Below, piece by piece: positions 8,676 through 18,324 of a stretch of 64,000 bases of DNA; position 1 is the first letter of the stretch; every line of letters begins with the position of its first letter. The DNA lies in contig JAGATQ010000030.1 of NCBI GenBank assembly GCA_017621205.1, positions 1 to 64,000 on the forward strand. The letters are read 5' to 3'. Position numbers and translations under genes: made by a program. The DNA is from Lachnospira sp. Lineage in GTDB: Bacteria; Bacillota; Clostridia; Lachnospirales; Lachnospiraceae. The notes below the pieces were generated by a model. That model had not been told where the DNA came from and made no database searches. It saw only the letters and a list, made by a program, of their open reading frames with translations.

Positions 8676-10241
8676 ATGGAAAATAAGGAGAAGAAAAAAA
8701 GAAAAGGCAGATTAATCAATCTGGTGGTACTTTCTTTATTGCTTTTATTTCTATGTGGCTGTCAGAAGCAGGATGACTCCATGAACGAGGAACTTAAGTC
8801 ACTCGGAGGGGATAGTGCGAGTGGGGAAGCTCAAAAGGAGATGCCGAATCAATTAAAAAAACAGCTTCATATTCCTGAGGAGTTTCAGATGGAAGCTCTT
8901 AACACATTAGGGAAGTGGGGATATATGGGATATCAGGCCGATTGTAAAGTGGATGTGCCGATAGAAGGAAAACCAGCCGTCTATCAGCAAAAGCAGCGTC
9001 CTTTTACCAAGGAGGAGATAACAAAAAAGGCACAGAAGCTGTTTGATTCTGGGGAATATTCTTATGTGAAACCACTTGACTGTTATACGTTGGAGGAGTT
9101 AAGAGAGGAAACGTCGAGTGTGGAGAAGGTGATAGGGAATGAAAATAACAAGGATACGGATTATTACCAGCGTAGAAAAGGAGACGTTGCAACCTACGAG
9201 GAGTGCTTTAAGAAGTCCGAGGTAAGGGAGTACAAGGAGGGAGATTTTACAAAAGGAACAGAGGCGGCGAATTATGATAAGATTCTGATTATGGAAGGAA
9301 AAATTGGGGGAGAAAATTATCATTTACTGGCATTTACAAATGAAGGGCATAATTATCTTAAATTGTGCAGACTGGATGCCGGGTATGCATTGTCAGACTT
9401 AGACCCGCGTTTTAGCTCTGAATTAAAACATCTTTGTCATAAAGGGGAAGAACTCGAAAATGAAATTGGTTATGGCGAAACGGTGGCTTATATAGGTGAG
9501 GAGGTGTATATCTATCAGGTATCAATGAATGAGATGGAGCCTCCAACACAGACAATAAGAAATCAATTTGGTGGAAATAAATGTAGCTATTCGGAGGAGG
9601 AGGCAGCCAGACTTGCGTTACAGTATGCGACGCTGTTTGGTGATACGGACATGACCATTACTAAGACTTATTGGAGTACGGAACAGCCCTATGCAGCTTC
9701 AAACATGGATGAGGATGAAAGCTTAGCGAATAGCTATATCTTTTATTTGCAGCCACAGTATGGCGGGCTTACCTGTAATGAGAGTAATTTCTGGTGGAGG
9801 GAAGCGATAGATACAGGTGAGGAGGTAGAGAGGAAGGTAGACCCTTTAGGAATTGTTGCAGAGCAGCAAAAATACCGTGTAAAGGTAACCGACAAGGGTG
9901 TGGTTTCTATTGATACCATTGAGCCATGGTATGAAATTACCGAAACATTGTCGGAGTCTACGAGTCTCATGGATTTTAATGAAATCGAGGAGCTTGCAAA
10001 AGGATATTTTATGGAAACAGTAAAGGATATTCGGGTAAATGAAGCATCAGGGAAAGCCATTACCCAAATTAGCGAGGTAAACCTTCGGTATGCAACGGTG
10101 CTCTATGATGGGGAATATACATTAATTCCGTGCTGGTTCTTTAACAAGAATGATCCTTCGGCGGGAGGAAAGTCTACTATATTGGTTATCAATGCGATAG
10201 ATGGTTCGAAAGTATTTTTCAGCGATTTTAATAAGTATTAG
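8676..10241 (+). CDS. Lipoprotein, paralogue 2 of the export operon
   Basis: 521 residues, lipobox LFLCGC (Cys near residue 29). It aligns along its full length with the 7078 product, with long identical blocks (for example KKAQKLFDSGEYSYVKPLDC), so it is a tandem duplicate. The most divergent part is the central region around residues 225-290. RBS AAGGGGGCAGGGGG precedes the ATG. It sits 29 bp after its paralogue and 10 bp before the first adaptor gene. Function is unknown. Confidence 0.75.
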   Translation: MENKEKKKRKGRLINLVVLSLLLLFLCGCQKQDDSMNEELKSLGGDSASGEAQKEMPNQLKKQLHIPEEFQMEALNTLGKWGYMGYQADCKVDVPIEGKPAVYQQKQRPFTKEEITKKAQKLFDSGEYSYVKPLDCYTLEELREETSSVEKVIGNENNKDTDYYQRRKGDVATYEECFKKSEVREYKEGDFTKGTEAANYDKILIMEGKIGGENYHLLAFTNEGHNYLKLCRLDAGYALSDLDPRFSSELKHLCHKGEELENEIGYGETVAYIGEEVYIYQVSMNEMEPPTQTIRNQFGGNKCSYSEEEAARLALQYATLFGDTDMTITKTYWSTEQPYAASNMDEDESLANSYIFYLQPQYGGLTCNESNFWWREAIDTGEEVERKVDPLGIVAEQQKYRVKVTDKGVVSIDTIEPWYEITETLSESTSLMDFNEIEELAKGYFMETVKDIRVNEASGKAITQISEVNLRYATVLYDGEYTLIPCWFFNKNDPSAGGKSTILVINAIDGSKVFFSDFNKY

Positions 10242-10251
10242 GGGGATTTTT

Positions 10252-11253
10252 ATGGGTCTAAAAAAAATGGTTTTATCTATTATTGTCTGCTATATGTTAT
10301 TATTTCTTTCCGGCTGTCAGTCTGGCAAGGTGGCAGAGCCAGTAGTTACCATACCCCGTTATGAAAAAATGAACTATGAGACGATAGCCGTTAATCGGCA
10401 GGATGTAACCCCGGAAGTCACACTAGAAGTAAGGATAGGAGATTATAAAACCTATGACTATATGGCAGAGTCTTCTGATTTAAAGCTGGATTCCCTGAAG
10501 GTGTCGGTAGGGGATAAGGTTAAAAAGGGAGATATTTTAATTACGTTTCACTCGGATGAGCTTAGTGAAAAGCTTAACGAATATGAGAAGGAATGGAACA
10601 GTAATCAGCTCCGTCTTAAGCATCTTAATAATCTGACGGCAATAGAAAAAGAGGAGGACTATAACAAGGAGATAAAAGAGCTTAAGGAGGATATGAGTGT
10701 ACTCGCCCTTAGGATACAGGAGGTGAAGGGAGAGCTTGCTAATTATTCTATCGTTGCGAAGGCAGATGGTACAATTACATTTGTCAATGAGGAGCTTACA
10801 TACGGCTATGTCAATACTGACAGTCCACTTCTTGTCGAGACCTGTGGTTCGGATGAGTATGAGGCATTGTGTGAGGAGGAATGTAACTTTTTACAGGGGG
10901 ATATCGTTTCTGCCGAGCTTGGTATTGCCTCCTATAAGATGAAGGTCACTTCTGTTTCGAAGAAAAAGGAAGAGGTGTGCGTCCGCTTTCTTCCAATGGA
11001 GGATATGAGTGGCGTGTCGACAAGTGAAACACTTACGATGCGTGTGAAACAAAAGACGTTAAAACAGGTGATTACGGTTCCGGTACAGGCTATTTTTACC
11101 AGAGGAGAGCAGTCCTTTGTGAAAATACAGGATGATAAGGGATTTCTGGATGTCAGGGAGGTTGTGGTTGGAAGCGAGGTGCCAGGGACAGAGCCTGCCT
11201 GCTATGTAATTGAGGAGGGGCTTTTAGGAGGTGAGCAGGTTGTTGTTCCATAA
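10252..11253 (+). CDS. HlyD/MacA-type membrane-fusion (adaptor) lipoprotein
   Basis: 333 residues from ATG 10252 (GGGGG RBS). Lipobox LSGC lies near residue 22. A first lipoyl-like half (KVSVGDKVKKGDILITF) leads into a helical hairpin (about residues 100-170) and a second half (ATGTITF-like KADGTITFVNEELTYG), then a beta-barrel and a terminal membrane-proximal region. Adaptors of this class couple an FtsX-type permease to an extracytoplasmic partner. The 3' end overlaps the next gene. Confidence 0.8.
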   Translation: MGLKKMVLSIIVCYMLLFLSGCQSGKVAEPVVTIPRYEKMNYETIAVNRQDVTPEVTLEVRIGDYKTYDYMAESSDLKLDSLKVSVGDKVKKGDILITFHSDELSEKLNEYEKEWNSNQLRLKHLNNLTAIEKEEDYNKEIKELKEDMSVLALRIQEVKGELANYSIVAKADGTITFVNEELTYGYVNTDSPLLVETCGSDEYEALCEEECNFLQGDIVSAELGIASYKMKVTSVSKKKEEVCVRFLPMEDMSGVSTSETLTMRVKQKTLKQVITVPVQAIFTRGEQSFVKIQDDKGFLDVREVVVGSEVPGTEPACYVIEEGLLGGEQVVVP

Positions 11254-13411
11254 GCGAGGTAAGAAAAAACAGATATTTTTTTATAGAGGACACTGCCTTG
11301 CCCTTGTTATGCTGTTTATCATGCTGTGCGGTGGTTGTGGACAGCAGTCTTTAGATGTTCCAAAGCTTTTAGAGCCGGTGGCTGGAAACCGTTTTTACCG
11401 TCCTGTAACAAAGCGGGTGGTGGCAGAACGAAAGCAGCTTTATGCTACCGTAGTTCCCAAGGAATATGCCCAGTTTTTTCCAGTTGCAGGTACGATAAAA
11501 GAAATCTATGTATCGGCAGGGGACTATGTGAAAAAGGGAGACAAGCTGGCAGAGTTAGATTTGAGCGAGCTAAAGGAGCAGTACGAGACGCTTAAAGAAG
11601 AGCTTGCCTACGGTGAGAGGTATTATTATCAGCAGAAAAAGGTATTTCGCATTAAGAAGCGTATGATAAAGGAGCAGACTGCAAGCGGAGAGGGACAGGA
11701 GGCAGCTTCTGTGGAGGGGAAAAACAAGCTTCTCTTAAAGCAGCAGGAGGAGGAACGCTATCAAAAAGAACAGTATGAGAAGGAGCATAGAAAGAAGCAG
11801 GAGCAGCTTAGCCAGATGGAACATGCCTTAAAGGATGGGGCATTGCTGGCAACAAAAAGTGGCTATGTTACTTATGTTAAGGATTTGTCGGTATCATCGG
11901 AGCTGAAGCTTTATGAAACGGTGGTATTGCTTTGCGATGCAAAGAAAACCTGCCTTATGGTAAAGGAGCATATGATAAATGAGGAGCCATATTCTGCATG
12001 TGAGGCTGTCTATATCAAGGGAAAGCAGGGACCCATAAGCCTGACTCCGATTGCCTATAGCAACCGGGAGCTTGCGTATATGGAAGCGCTAAAAAGCTAT
12101 CCCTCCCTGTGCTATGAATTACCTGAAAATATAGACCTGTCATTAGGAGAGCAGGTGGTCGTATATTATGAGACGAAAAAGCAGGACAAAAAGCTGTGTG
12201 TTGGTCTGGATTCGTTATATGAGGAGGGGCAGGATACCTATGTGTATGTGAGAACGAAAGAGGAGGAGCCGGATGTTGAGGAAAAACGCAAGGTTACCTT
12301 GGGCGAGCGGGATAACCATTATGTGCAGGTGATAGCTGGTGTTACAGAAGGCGAATGGGTACGCTATGAGAATCTTTCCCTACAGCCGAATAGGCAGTCA
12401 GCAAAGGCGATTACTTTGTCAGATTATACTAGCAAGCTAAGCAGTGAACAGTGCAGATGGGTTTCTTCAAAAAGGCAGACGGTGCAGGCAGAAGAGGAGA
12501 TTGTAGTAGATAAAATTTATAAAAAAAAGGGGGATACGGTGAAGAAGAACACTCCACTATTTTCCGTAAAGCGGATGGGTGGAAAAGCAGATATTGTCGC
12601 ATTAAATATTCAGATTCGACGGCAGAGACAAAGTATTTCGGATATAGAAAAGGAGTATCAAAAGCAGAAGCTTGAACAGGATGCACAGGGGATAAAAGAG
12701 CCGGTTTCCTACCAGCTTTTAAAGGAAGAGTATACCTTGAATGTAATGGAGCAAAGAAGGCAGCTTGCCAAGCTTTTAGAGGAGCTTGCTCTCCTTCGCA
12801 GGAGAAATGATGGCTCTGGTGAAAAGGTATATTATGCAGAAAAAGCGGGAACAATTTCGGATTTGTACCTTGAAGAGGGCGAACAGTATAAGGAGGGGGA
12901 TGCTTTGTATACATTAGAGTTGCCTGCCAAAAAACTGCTTAAGGTGGAGCTTGCCAGTGCAAAGGAGGCATTGAGCTTAAGCAATACAGCGAAGCTGTTT
13001 TCTAAGGTTGAGCTTTCTGTCAAGGCTGGTACCAGAGAGGGAAGCTGCGTCTTTAATTATATGCAGGAAACAACACATATCTGTACAAGAGATAAAGAGG
13101 TCATAGAGAGCAGGCTGGAACAGGAGGAGCAGCGGTGTTTTTATGTTGATACAGGACTTGGAGAAGATAAGGCACCTTTCACTGTGACAAAGGCTACGTT
13201 TATGGGAAAGCAGGTAAGGCAGGTGGTGTTGCTTTCTTCCCTTTATATTCATCAGGAGGATAATTTTACAACAGGGGAAGTTAGTTATTTTGTGTGGAAG
13301 CAGATAGATGGTGTTGCTGTCAAGGAATACATTACCTTGGACGAAGACATGCTTACGGGGGATGCAGTTATTATTTATACAGGTTTAGAGGAAAATGATT
13401 TGGTAATGTGA
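11240..13411 (+). CDS. Large adaptor protein with two HlyD-like modules
   Basis: About 723 residues. The start is judged to be TTG 11240: AGGAGG at 11226-11231 is 8 bp away and leaves GTG 11231 overlapping the RBS. A signal peptide ends near LCGGCG, a lipobox-like motif. It has two adaptor modules in tandem: GTIKEIYVSAGDYVKKGDKLAEL followed by a long Gln/Glu-rich coiled coil (about 110-200), and later VDKIYKKKGDTVKKNTPLF with a second coiled coil and AEKAGTISDLYLEEGEQYKEGD. It is about twice the usual adaptor length, which suggests internal duplication or fusion. It overlaps the preceding gene and touches the permease gene. Confidence 0.75.
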   Translation: MLFHKRGKKKQIFFYRGHCLALVMLFIMLCGGCGQQSLDVPKLLEPVAGNRFYRPVTKRVVAERKQLYATVVPKEYAQFFPVAGTIKEIYVSAGDYVKKGDKLAELDLSELKEQYETLKEELAYGERYYYQQKKVFRIKKRMIKEQTASGEGQEAASVEGKNKLLLKQQEEERYQKEQYEKEHRKKQEQLSQMEHALKDGALLATKSGYVTYVKDLSVSSELKLYETVVLLCDAKKTCLMVKEHMINEEPYSACEAVYIKGKQGPISLTPIAYSNRELAYMEALKSYPSLCYELPENIDLSLGEQVVVYYETKKQDKKLCVGLDSLYEEGQDTYVYVRTKEEEPDVEEKRKVTLGERDNHYVQVIAGVTEGEWVRYENLSLQPNRQSAKAITLSDYTSKLSSEQCRWVSSKRQTVQAEEEIVVDKIYKKKGDTVKKNTPLFSVKRMGGKADIVALNIQIRRQRQSISDIEKEYQKQKLEQDAQGIKEPVSYQLLKEEYTLNVMEQRRQLAKLLEELALLRRRNDGSGEKVYYAEKAGTISDLYLEEGEQYKEGDALYTLELPAKKLLKVELASAKEALSLSNTAKLFSKVELSVKAGTREGSCVFNYMQETTHICTRDKEVIESRLEQEEQRCFYVDTGLGEDKAPFTVTKATFMGKQVRQVVLLSSLYIHQEDNFTTGEVSYFVWKQIDGVAVKEYITLDEDMLTGDAVIIYTGLEENDLVM

Positions 13412-16269
13412 GAGGAACGGTTGCGGGAAGAGGGATGTTAGACGTGATTCAAATAATAAAAAGTAAATTAAAAAATAAATCATGGGCAAATGCGTGTATT
13501 ATGTTTGGTGTTATGTTATTTATTGCGGTTTCTGTCTGTCATCCAATGTTTTTGTACGGAGCAGAAAATGAGCTTTTAAGGCGTGGATTCTGGCAGTATA
13601 TTGAGGAGAACAACGAGCATCCCGCTGTGCTGAGCAGGACGCAGGGAATTAGACTTGAGAGTGGGGAGGGTGTAAAGCAGCTTTTTTCAAAGCTTTGTGC
13701 CTATCAGGAAACATGGCAGAAGTATCTTGAGCTTTCTGTGCTTGCATCCCAAAGCTATGCTACTTTGAATGGGGATTCGGCACAGGGAAATTATGAGGCA
13801 CTTTCTAATTATTATAGTTTATGTTATATGCCCGATATTAAGGAGCATAGCCGTATTATAAAGGGGGATGCACTTGCTGCTGCTTCGGCTGACGAGGGGG
13901 TTATTCCCTGTCTGGTTAGTGTAAGGACAATGGATGAAGCAGGGCTGGTTTGTGGGGAAATCCTTACCTTTGGACGACTGAAGGATGGACAGGGGAATCC
14001 GTTAAAGCTTCAGGTGGTTGGTATTATAGAGGAGAGCGAGGAACAGGATGGCTTCTGGTGTGATACTCTTGAGACGTTAAAGCGGCAGGTGTTTTTGTCG
14101 GAGGAGGATTTTTTGTCTCTGGCAGGAAGCAGTTCTTTTCCTGAAGTTAATACCACCTTGCATGCAGTATTTGATTATCATGAAATAATGGCGCAGGATG
14201 TAAAACAGGTAAAAGGCTGCCTTAGTGCATTTCAGGCTGCAGATGAGAATTTTACCGAGACGTTATCCCGGCAATTTGCAGATTACGAGAAGCAGAAGGA
14301 TACGCTTTCCTTGCTTTTGTGGGTGCTTACGCTTCCCATGTTTTTACTGCTATTTAGTTTTCTGATTATGGTGTCTGATTTTAGTGTAAAGGCAGAGCTT
14401 ACCGAGATTGCTATGATGAAAAGCAGGGGATATTCTAAGGCAGATGTGGTGTTGATATATATTGTGCAGTCTTTTGTGCTCTCTTTGGTTGCTATGTTGC
14501 CGGGCATTCCTCTTGGTTATGGCTTATGTAAGCTGGCAGCGAGTACAGATTCCTTTTTTTCGTTTCATGCGGGTGATACGGCTTCCTATTCTATGGTATG
14601 GCAGATGATTCCCTTTGGCTTTGGTGCGGTAGTGGTGGCAGTGGTACTACTTACGCTTCCGGCTTATTTTCATTCCAATCAATCCATTGTCGAGCAGAAA
14701 AGTCTGGATACAAGAAGTATGTTATCCCCTCTGTGGCAGCGATTAGGCATGGATGTAATATTGGTACTGCTATCCCTTTATCTGTTGTACAATTATAATC
14801 GCCAGAAAGAACAGCTTTCGATGTCGGTATTGAATCAGGAGGGCTTGGACCCGATAATATTTATCAATACATTTTTATTTTTGCTTGGACTTTCGATGCT
14901 ATCCATTCGTCTTACAGGTTATTTGGTACGTTTGATGCTTCGTATAAGAAAAAACCGTTTGTCGCCGGAATTGTTTGCTTCCTTTTTGCAGATAACAAGG
15001 ACGTATAAGCAACAGGGATTGCTGTCTGTTTTTCTGGTAGTAACGATAGGAATGGGACTACTCAATGCCAATCTTGCCCGTACGATTAACCAGAATGGGC
15101 AGGAGAGAGTCTCTTATGAAATGGGAACGGATTATATATTACAGCAACAGTGGAAATTATCCGTTGTAATGCGGGGAAAGGATGATGTGAAATGGTATTA
15201 TCGTGAGCCGGATTATGCACAGGTTAAGGAGGCATTGTCTGGAAGGGTAGAAAGTATGACAAGAGTGGTTCGGGATGAGGAGGCATTACTGTATACAAAG
15301 GGGCAGACCATTAACAATTGTACCCTTATGGGGATTTCTACCAAAGAGTTTGGAGAAACAGCGATGCTTAAGGAAGGATTGACGAAACAGCATTGGTATT
15401 ATGCACTCAATGCCTTGGCAGAGAAGACCAACGGAGTGATTATTTCCGAAAATTTGGCAGAGGAATACCATTATAAGGTGGGGGATATCATTACTTACAG
15501 CAGGGTAAATCCTCTTGATGAGGAGAAGCCGATGGCGCAGGTTAGCGCAGAGATTGTCTCCATTGTCACTGCATGGCCCGGTTACAAGGCATATTCCTAT
15601 GAGAAAAATGAGGAGGGAACGCTTAGTGAGCGTAAGCAATATTTGTTAGTGAGTAATTATGCCTTTATGGCAAATGTGTTCGGCATGACGCCCTACGAAA
15701 TCTGGATAAAGGCAGGCAAAGGGCATGCACAGGATAAAAAAGAGGTATTGCTTGAATATCTGAAAGCAGGGGGCGTTTCGGTGAACGGTTTTGAAGGTGT
15801 AAGAGAGAAGCAAAGGAATTGGCTCAATCAGCCAATGCTTCAGATTACCAATGGCATGTATACCTTAAGCTTTCTGGTATCCTTGCTTTTGTGTCTTGTA
15901 GGTTTTTTCCTGTACTGGCTTCGCTCCCTAAAGCAGAGGCAGCCGTTGTTTGGTGTCTATCGTGCTATGGGAATGCGTCTTTTTGAGCTGAATCGTATGC
16001 TGGTTCATGAACAGCTTTATAGCTCTCTGCCCTCTATTTTTTCCGGAATGTTATCGGGCGGTGTCAGCACCTGTCTGTTTGTTACCTTGATTGCCCTCGT
16101 CTATCTGCCAGAGAAGCATAATGTGGCATTGCACATGGTGGTTGAGCCATGGGATATTGTAAAGCTTTTGTTGTTTCTTGTGCTAATGTGTGGTGTCTGT
16201 CTATTGGTGATGAAACGTTTTGTGAAAAGGATGAAGTTGAATGAGAGTATGAAGTTGGGAGAGGATTAG
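13408..16269 (+). CDS. FtsX-type ABC permease with two FtsX halves
   Basis: Up to 953 residues. It has one N-terminal span, a large outer domain, three spans (about 305-430), then a second cluster of spans and an outer domain, and three C-terminal spans (about 815-945). This is the duplicated FtsX/MacB-like layout typical of large Gram-positive permeases. The start is uncertain: GTG 13408 overlaps the upstream stop. GTG 13444 has AGAGGG at a good distance. ATG 13435 touches that RBS. It pairs with the ATPases at 16614 and 17299. The substrate is unknown; the lipoproteins and adaptors suggest export or extraction of a lipid or peptide. Confidence 0.85.
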   Translation: MRGTVAGRGMLDVIQIIKSKLKNKSWANACIMFGVMLFIAVSVCHPMFLYGAENELLRRGFWQYIEENNEHPAVLSRTQGIRLESGEGVKQLFSKLCAYQETWQKYLELSVLASQSYATLNGDSAQGNYEALSNYYSLCYMPDIKEHSRIIKGDALAAASADEGVIPCLVSVRTMDEAGLVCGEILTFGRLKDGQGNPLKLQVVGIIEESEEQDGFWCDTLETLKRQVFLSEEDFLSLAGSSSFPEVNTTLHAVFDYHEIMAQDVKQVKGCLSAFQAADENFTETLSRQFADYEKQKDTLSLLLWVLTLPMFLLLFSFLIMVSDFSVKAELTEIAMMKSRGYSKADVVLIYIVQSFVLSLVAMLPGIPLGYGLCKLAASTDSFFSFHAGDTASYSMVWQMIPFGFGAVVVAVVLLTLPAYFHSNQSIVEQKSLDTRSMLSPLWQRLGMDVILVLLSLYLLYNYNRQKEQLSMSVLNQEGLDPIIFINTFLFLLGLSMLSIRLTGYLVRLMLRIRKNRLSPELFASFLQITRTYKQQGLLSVFLVVTIGMGLLNANLARTINQNGQERVSYEMGTDYILQQQWKLSVVMRGKDDVKWYYREPDYAQVKEALSGRVESMTRVVRDEEALLYTKGQTINNCTLMGISTKEFGETAMLKEGLTKQHWYYALNALAEKTNGVIISENLAEEYHYKVGDIITYSRVNPLDEEKPMAQVSAEIVSIVTAWPGYKAYSYEKNEEGTLSERKQYLLVSNYAFMANVFGMTPYEIWIKAGKGHAQDKKEVLLEYLKAGGVSVNGFEGVREKQRNWLNQPMLQITNGMYTLSFLVSLLLCLVGFFLYWLRSLKQRQPLFGVYRAMGMRLFELNRMLVHEQLYSSLPSIFSGMLSGGVSTCLFVTLIALVYLPEKHNVALHMVVEPWDIVKLLLFLVLMCGVCLLVMKRFVKRMKLNESMKLGED

Positions 16270-16296
16270 GTATTAAAAAAGTTGGGGGATGATGAT

Positions 16297-16533
16297 GGCT
16301 TGTTGTTGGGAAGTACTCTGCCTTTGTTCCGTTGTTCGGGGAATAAGAATTTCTAGGATATTCCCATGGGGGTTTTTATTGCTGTCGCAACCGACGCCAA
16401 CTCGCCATCCGGGCTCGGTGGCGCCTTTTCGGGACATCCTTGTCCCGAAATTGCTGGTTGCTTAATGGGAATATCAAGAAATTCTAATTCCCTGCCAAAG
16501 TCACAAAGGCAGAGTACTTCCCGACAACAAGCC
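16297..16533. repeat. 237-bp cloverleaf-like inverted repeat within the operon
   Basis: The outer arms (about 16297-16370 and 16462-16533) are reverse complements over about 70 bases with few mismatches. They begin GGCTTGTTG and end CAACAAGCC. Inside lie further hairpins: GCAACC/GGTTGC closing the centre, CGCCA/TGGCG, and a perfect TTCGGGACA/TGTCCCGAA stem at 16428-16449. The sequence is GC-richer than its neighbours. It may be a non-autonomous mobile element or a structured RNA that tunes expression between permease and ATPase genes. The rest of the 344-bp gap holds only the ATPase RBS. Confidence 0.75.
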
Positions 16534-16613
16534 CCTCCCTCCATGCGGATAAGAACAACACCCCCTCCCCCATTTATACAAAACAATATTTCAAAAAGAA
16601 AGGAGTATCCCTC

Positions 16614-17327
16614 ATGACCCACAATATTCTAGAAGTAAAAAACATCACCCGCCGTTTCATGCCGGGACAGGAACAAGAATGCATTGCACTAAAGCATGTG
16701 GATATCCAGATACCAGAGAACAAACTCACTATTCTAAAGGGGCGTTCGGGCTCAGGTAAGACGACACTGATTAATATTATGAGTACTTTGGATGAACCGG
16801 ATGAGGGAGAGGTATGGCTTAAGGACAGGCAGTTTTCTTTGATGAAGGAGGAGGAGAAGGAGGATTTGCGGCGGTATGAGCTTGGCTTTGTGTTTCAGTC
16901 GGTTGCATTAATTCCTACGATGAGTGCTTATGAAAATGTGGATTTTGCCTTGCGTTTGGCAGAGTTTGACGGTGACCGGCGGGAGCGAATCTGTGAAGTG
17001 CTTTCCTTGGTCGGACTTGGCAAACGGATGAATCATATTCCGGGGCAGTTGTCCGGCGGGGAACAGCAGCGGGTAGGTATTGCAAGGGCGATTGCCCACC
17101 GCCCAAAGCTTTTGTTTGCCGATGAGCCAACAGGTGCTTTGGATACGGCGTCTGGGCTGGCGGTAATGAAACTGTTTTTAGAGCTGGTTGAAAAGGAAGG
17201 TATCAGTATTGTTATGACGACCCACGACCCGAATTTGATGGAGCTTTCAGATAAGGTGTATGAGCTTTTGGATGGTCAGGTGGTAAAGGAGGAGTGGCAT
17301 GAGCGAGGAAAAGCGGGCATTCATTGA
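16614..17327 (+). CDS. ABC transporter ATPase (MacB/LolD-like)
   Basis: 237 residues with Walker A GRSGSGKTT, Q-loop FVFQS, signature LSGGEQQR, Walker B LLFADEP with GALD D-loop, and switch His in TTHD. It is of the lipoprotein/peptide-efflux subfamily that pairs with FtsX permeases. RBS AAAGGAG precedes the ATG. The last 29 bases overlap the second ATPase gene, so the two are probably made together and may form a heterodimer serving the 953-residue permease. Confidence 0.9.
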   Translation: MTHNILEVKNITRRFMPGQEQECIALKHVDIQIPENKLTILKGRSGSGKTTLINIMSTLDEPDEGEVWLKDRQFSLMKEEEKEDLRRYELGFVFQSVALIPTMSAYENVDFALRLAEFDGDRRERICEVLSLVGLGKRMNHIPGQLSGGEQQRVGIARAIAHRPKLLFADEPTGALDTASGLAVMKLFLELVEKEGISIVMTTHDPNLMELSDKVYELLDGQVVKEEWHERGKAGIH

Positions 17328-18201
17328 GTGCGACAATCTGGTGAAGCTTTATAAGAGTGATGAGGTGGAGGTCATGGCACTTGCTGGAATGGATTTATGG
17401 GTGGAAGAGGGAGAGCTTCTGGCGGTTATCGGTAAATCCGGCAGTGGCAAATCGACGCTTCTCAATATGCTTGGGGGGCTGGAACAGCCTTCTGCAGGGC
17501 GGCTCTATGTGGACGGGAAGGATTTATTTTCATTTTCTAGCAAGCAGCTTGGTATTTACCGTAAAAATACGGTGGGATTTGTGTGGCAGAATAGCGGAAG
17601 AAACCTGTTTTTTTATATGACCGCAGAAGAGAATATCAAGGCGGTTATTAGAAATAAGACGGGGAAGGAGAAGCAGGAGCGGGCAGAATATTTGCTGAAC
17701 CGGGTGGGGCTTTCTGGTAAAGCGAAATCATTTCCATCACAGTTATCTGGCGGGGAGCAACAGAGGGTGGCGATTGCTGTGGCACTTGCCAATGAACCAA
17801 AGCTTTTGCTGGCAGATGAACCTACGGGAGCGGTGGATGAGAAAACCGCAAAACAGATTCAGGAATTGTTTTACAGTTTAAATGAGGAGCTTCATGTAAC
17901 GATTATTATTGTAACCCACGACCTTTCATTGGCGGATAGGGTTAAGCGGGTTGTGATGATTTCTGATGGAAAGATTGGCACGGAGAAAATTATGCGGGAG
18001 GCATATCAGGAGAAGCTGCGTGCGGTAGAGGGGAAGGAGTTTTCGCTAGAGGATAGAGAAGTTTCTCACGACGAGTATGCGGTGCTTGACCGTTCGGGAA
18101 GAGTGCAGCTTAGTGAAGCGGTTAGGGAAGCGGCTGGTATTTCTTCCAAGAAGGTGAAGATTACGGTGGAGCAGGGACAGGTGGTGATTAAGGGGGAGTG
18201 A
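17299..18201 (+). CDS. ABC transporter ATPase with C-terminal AbrB-like extension
   Basis: 300 residues. Residues 1-225 form a complete ATPase: Walker A GKSGSGKST, FVWQ Q-loop, LSGGEQQR, LLADEP with GAVD, THD. The C-terminal extension of about 70 residues contains LDRSGRVQLSEAVREAAGI...VKITVEQGQVVIKG. By eye this is the swapped-hairpin AbrB/SpoVT pattern, although no DNA-binding role is implied. RBS AGGAGG lies 6-7 bp before ATG 17299. It is the last gene of the 7-18 kb operon. Confidence 0.85.
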   Translation: MSEEKRAFIECDNLVKLYKSDEVEVMALAGMDLWVEEGELLAVIGKSGSGKSTLLNMLGGLEQPSAGRLYVDGKDLFSFSSKQLGIYRKNTVGFVWQNSGRNLFFYMTAEENIKAVIRNKTGKEKQERAEYLLNRVGLSGKAKSFPSQLSGGEQQRVAIAVALANEPKLLLADEPTGAVDEKTAKQIQELFYSLNEELHVTIIIVTHDLSLADRVKRVVMISDGKIGTEKIMREAYQEKLRAVEGKEFSLEDREVSHDEYAVLDRSGRVQLSEAVREAAGISSKKVKITVEQGQVVIKGE

Positions 18202-18324
18202 GAAAGAATGTAACAGTGTATGGCTAAGCATGTTTTTGTCGTGAAACACCTTGAAAGTTAAGGGGCTTGAATTTATAATAATAAATAGGCATACTTTAAA
18301 ATAAAAAGGAAAAGGAAATAAATA

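Noticed and set aside
12429-12914. 161-codon minus-strand frame
   Set aside because: Antisense to the well-supported adaptor gene; no RBS and no domain.
16353-16622. Overlapping open frames on both strands (16366-16617 plus, 16353-16622 minus)
   Set aside because: They lie on a palindromic structured repeat, have no RBS, and their protein composition is unlike neighbours; the openness reflects the inverted repeat.
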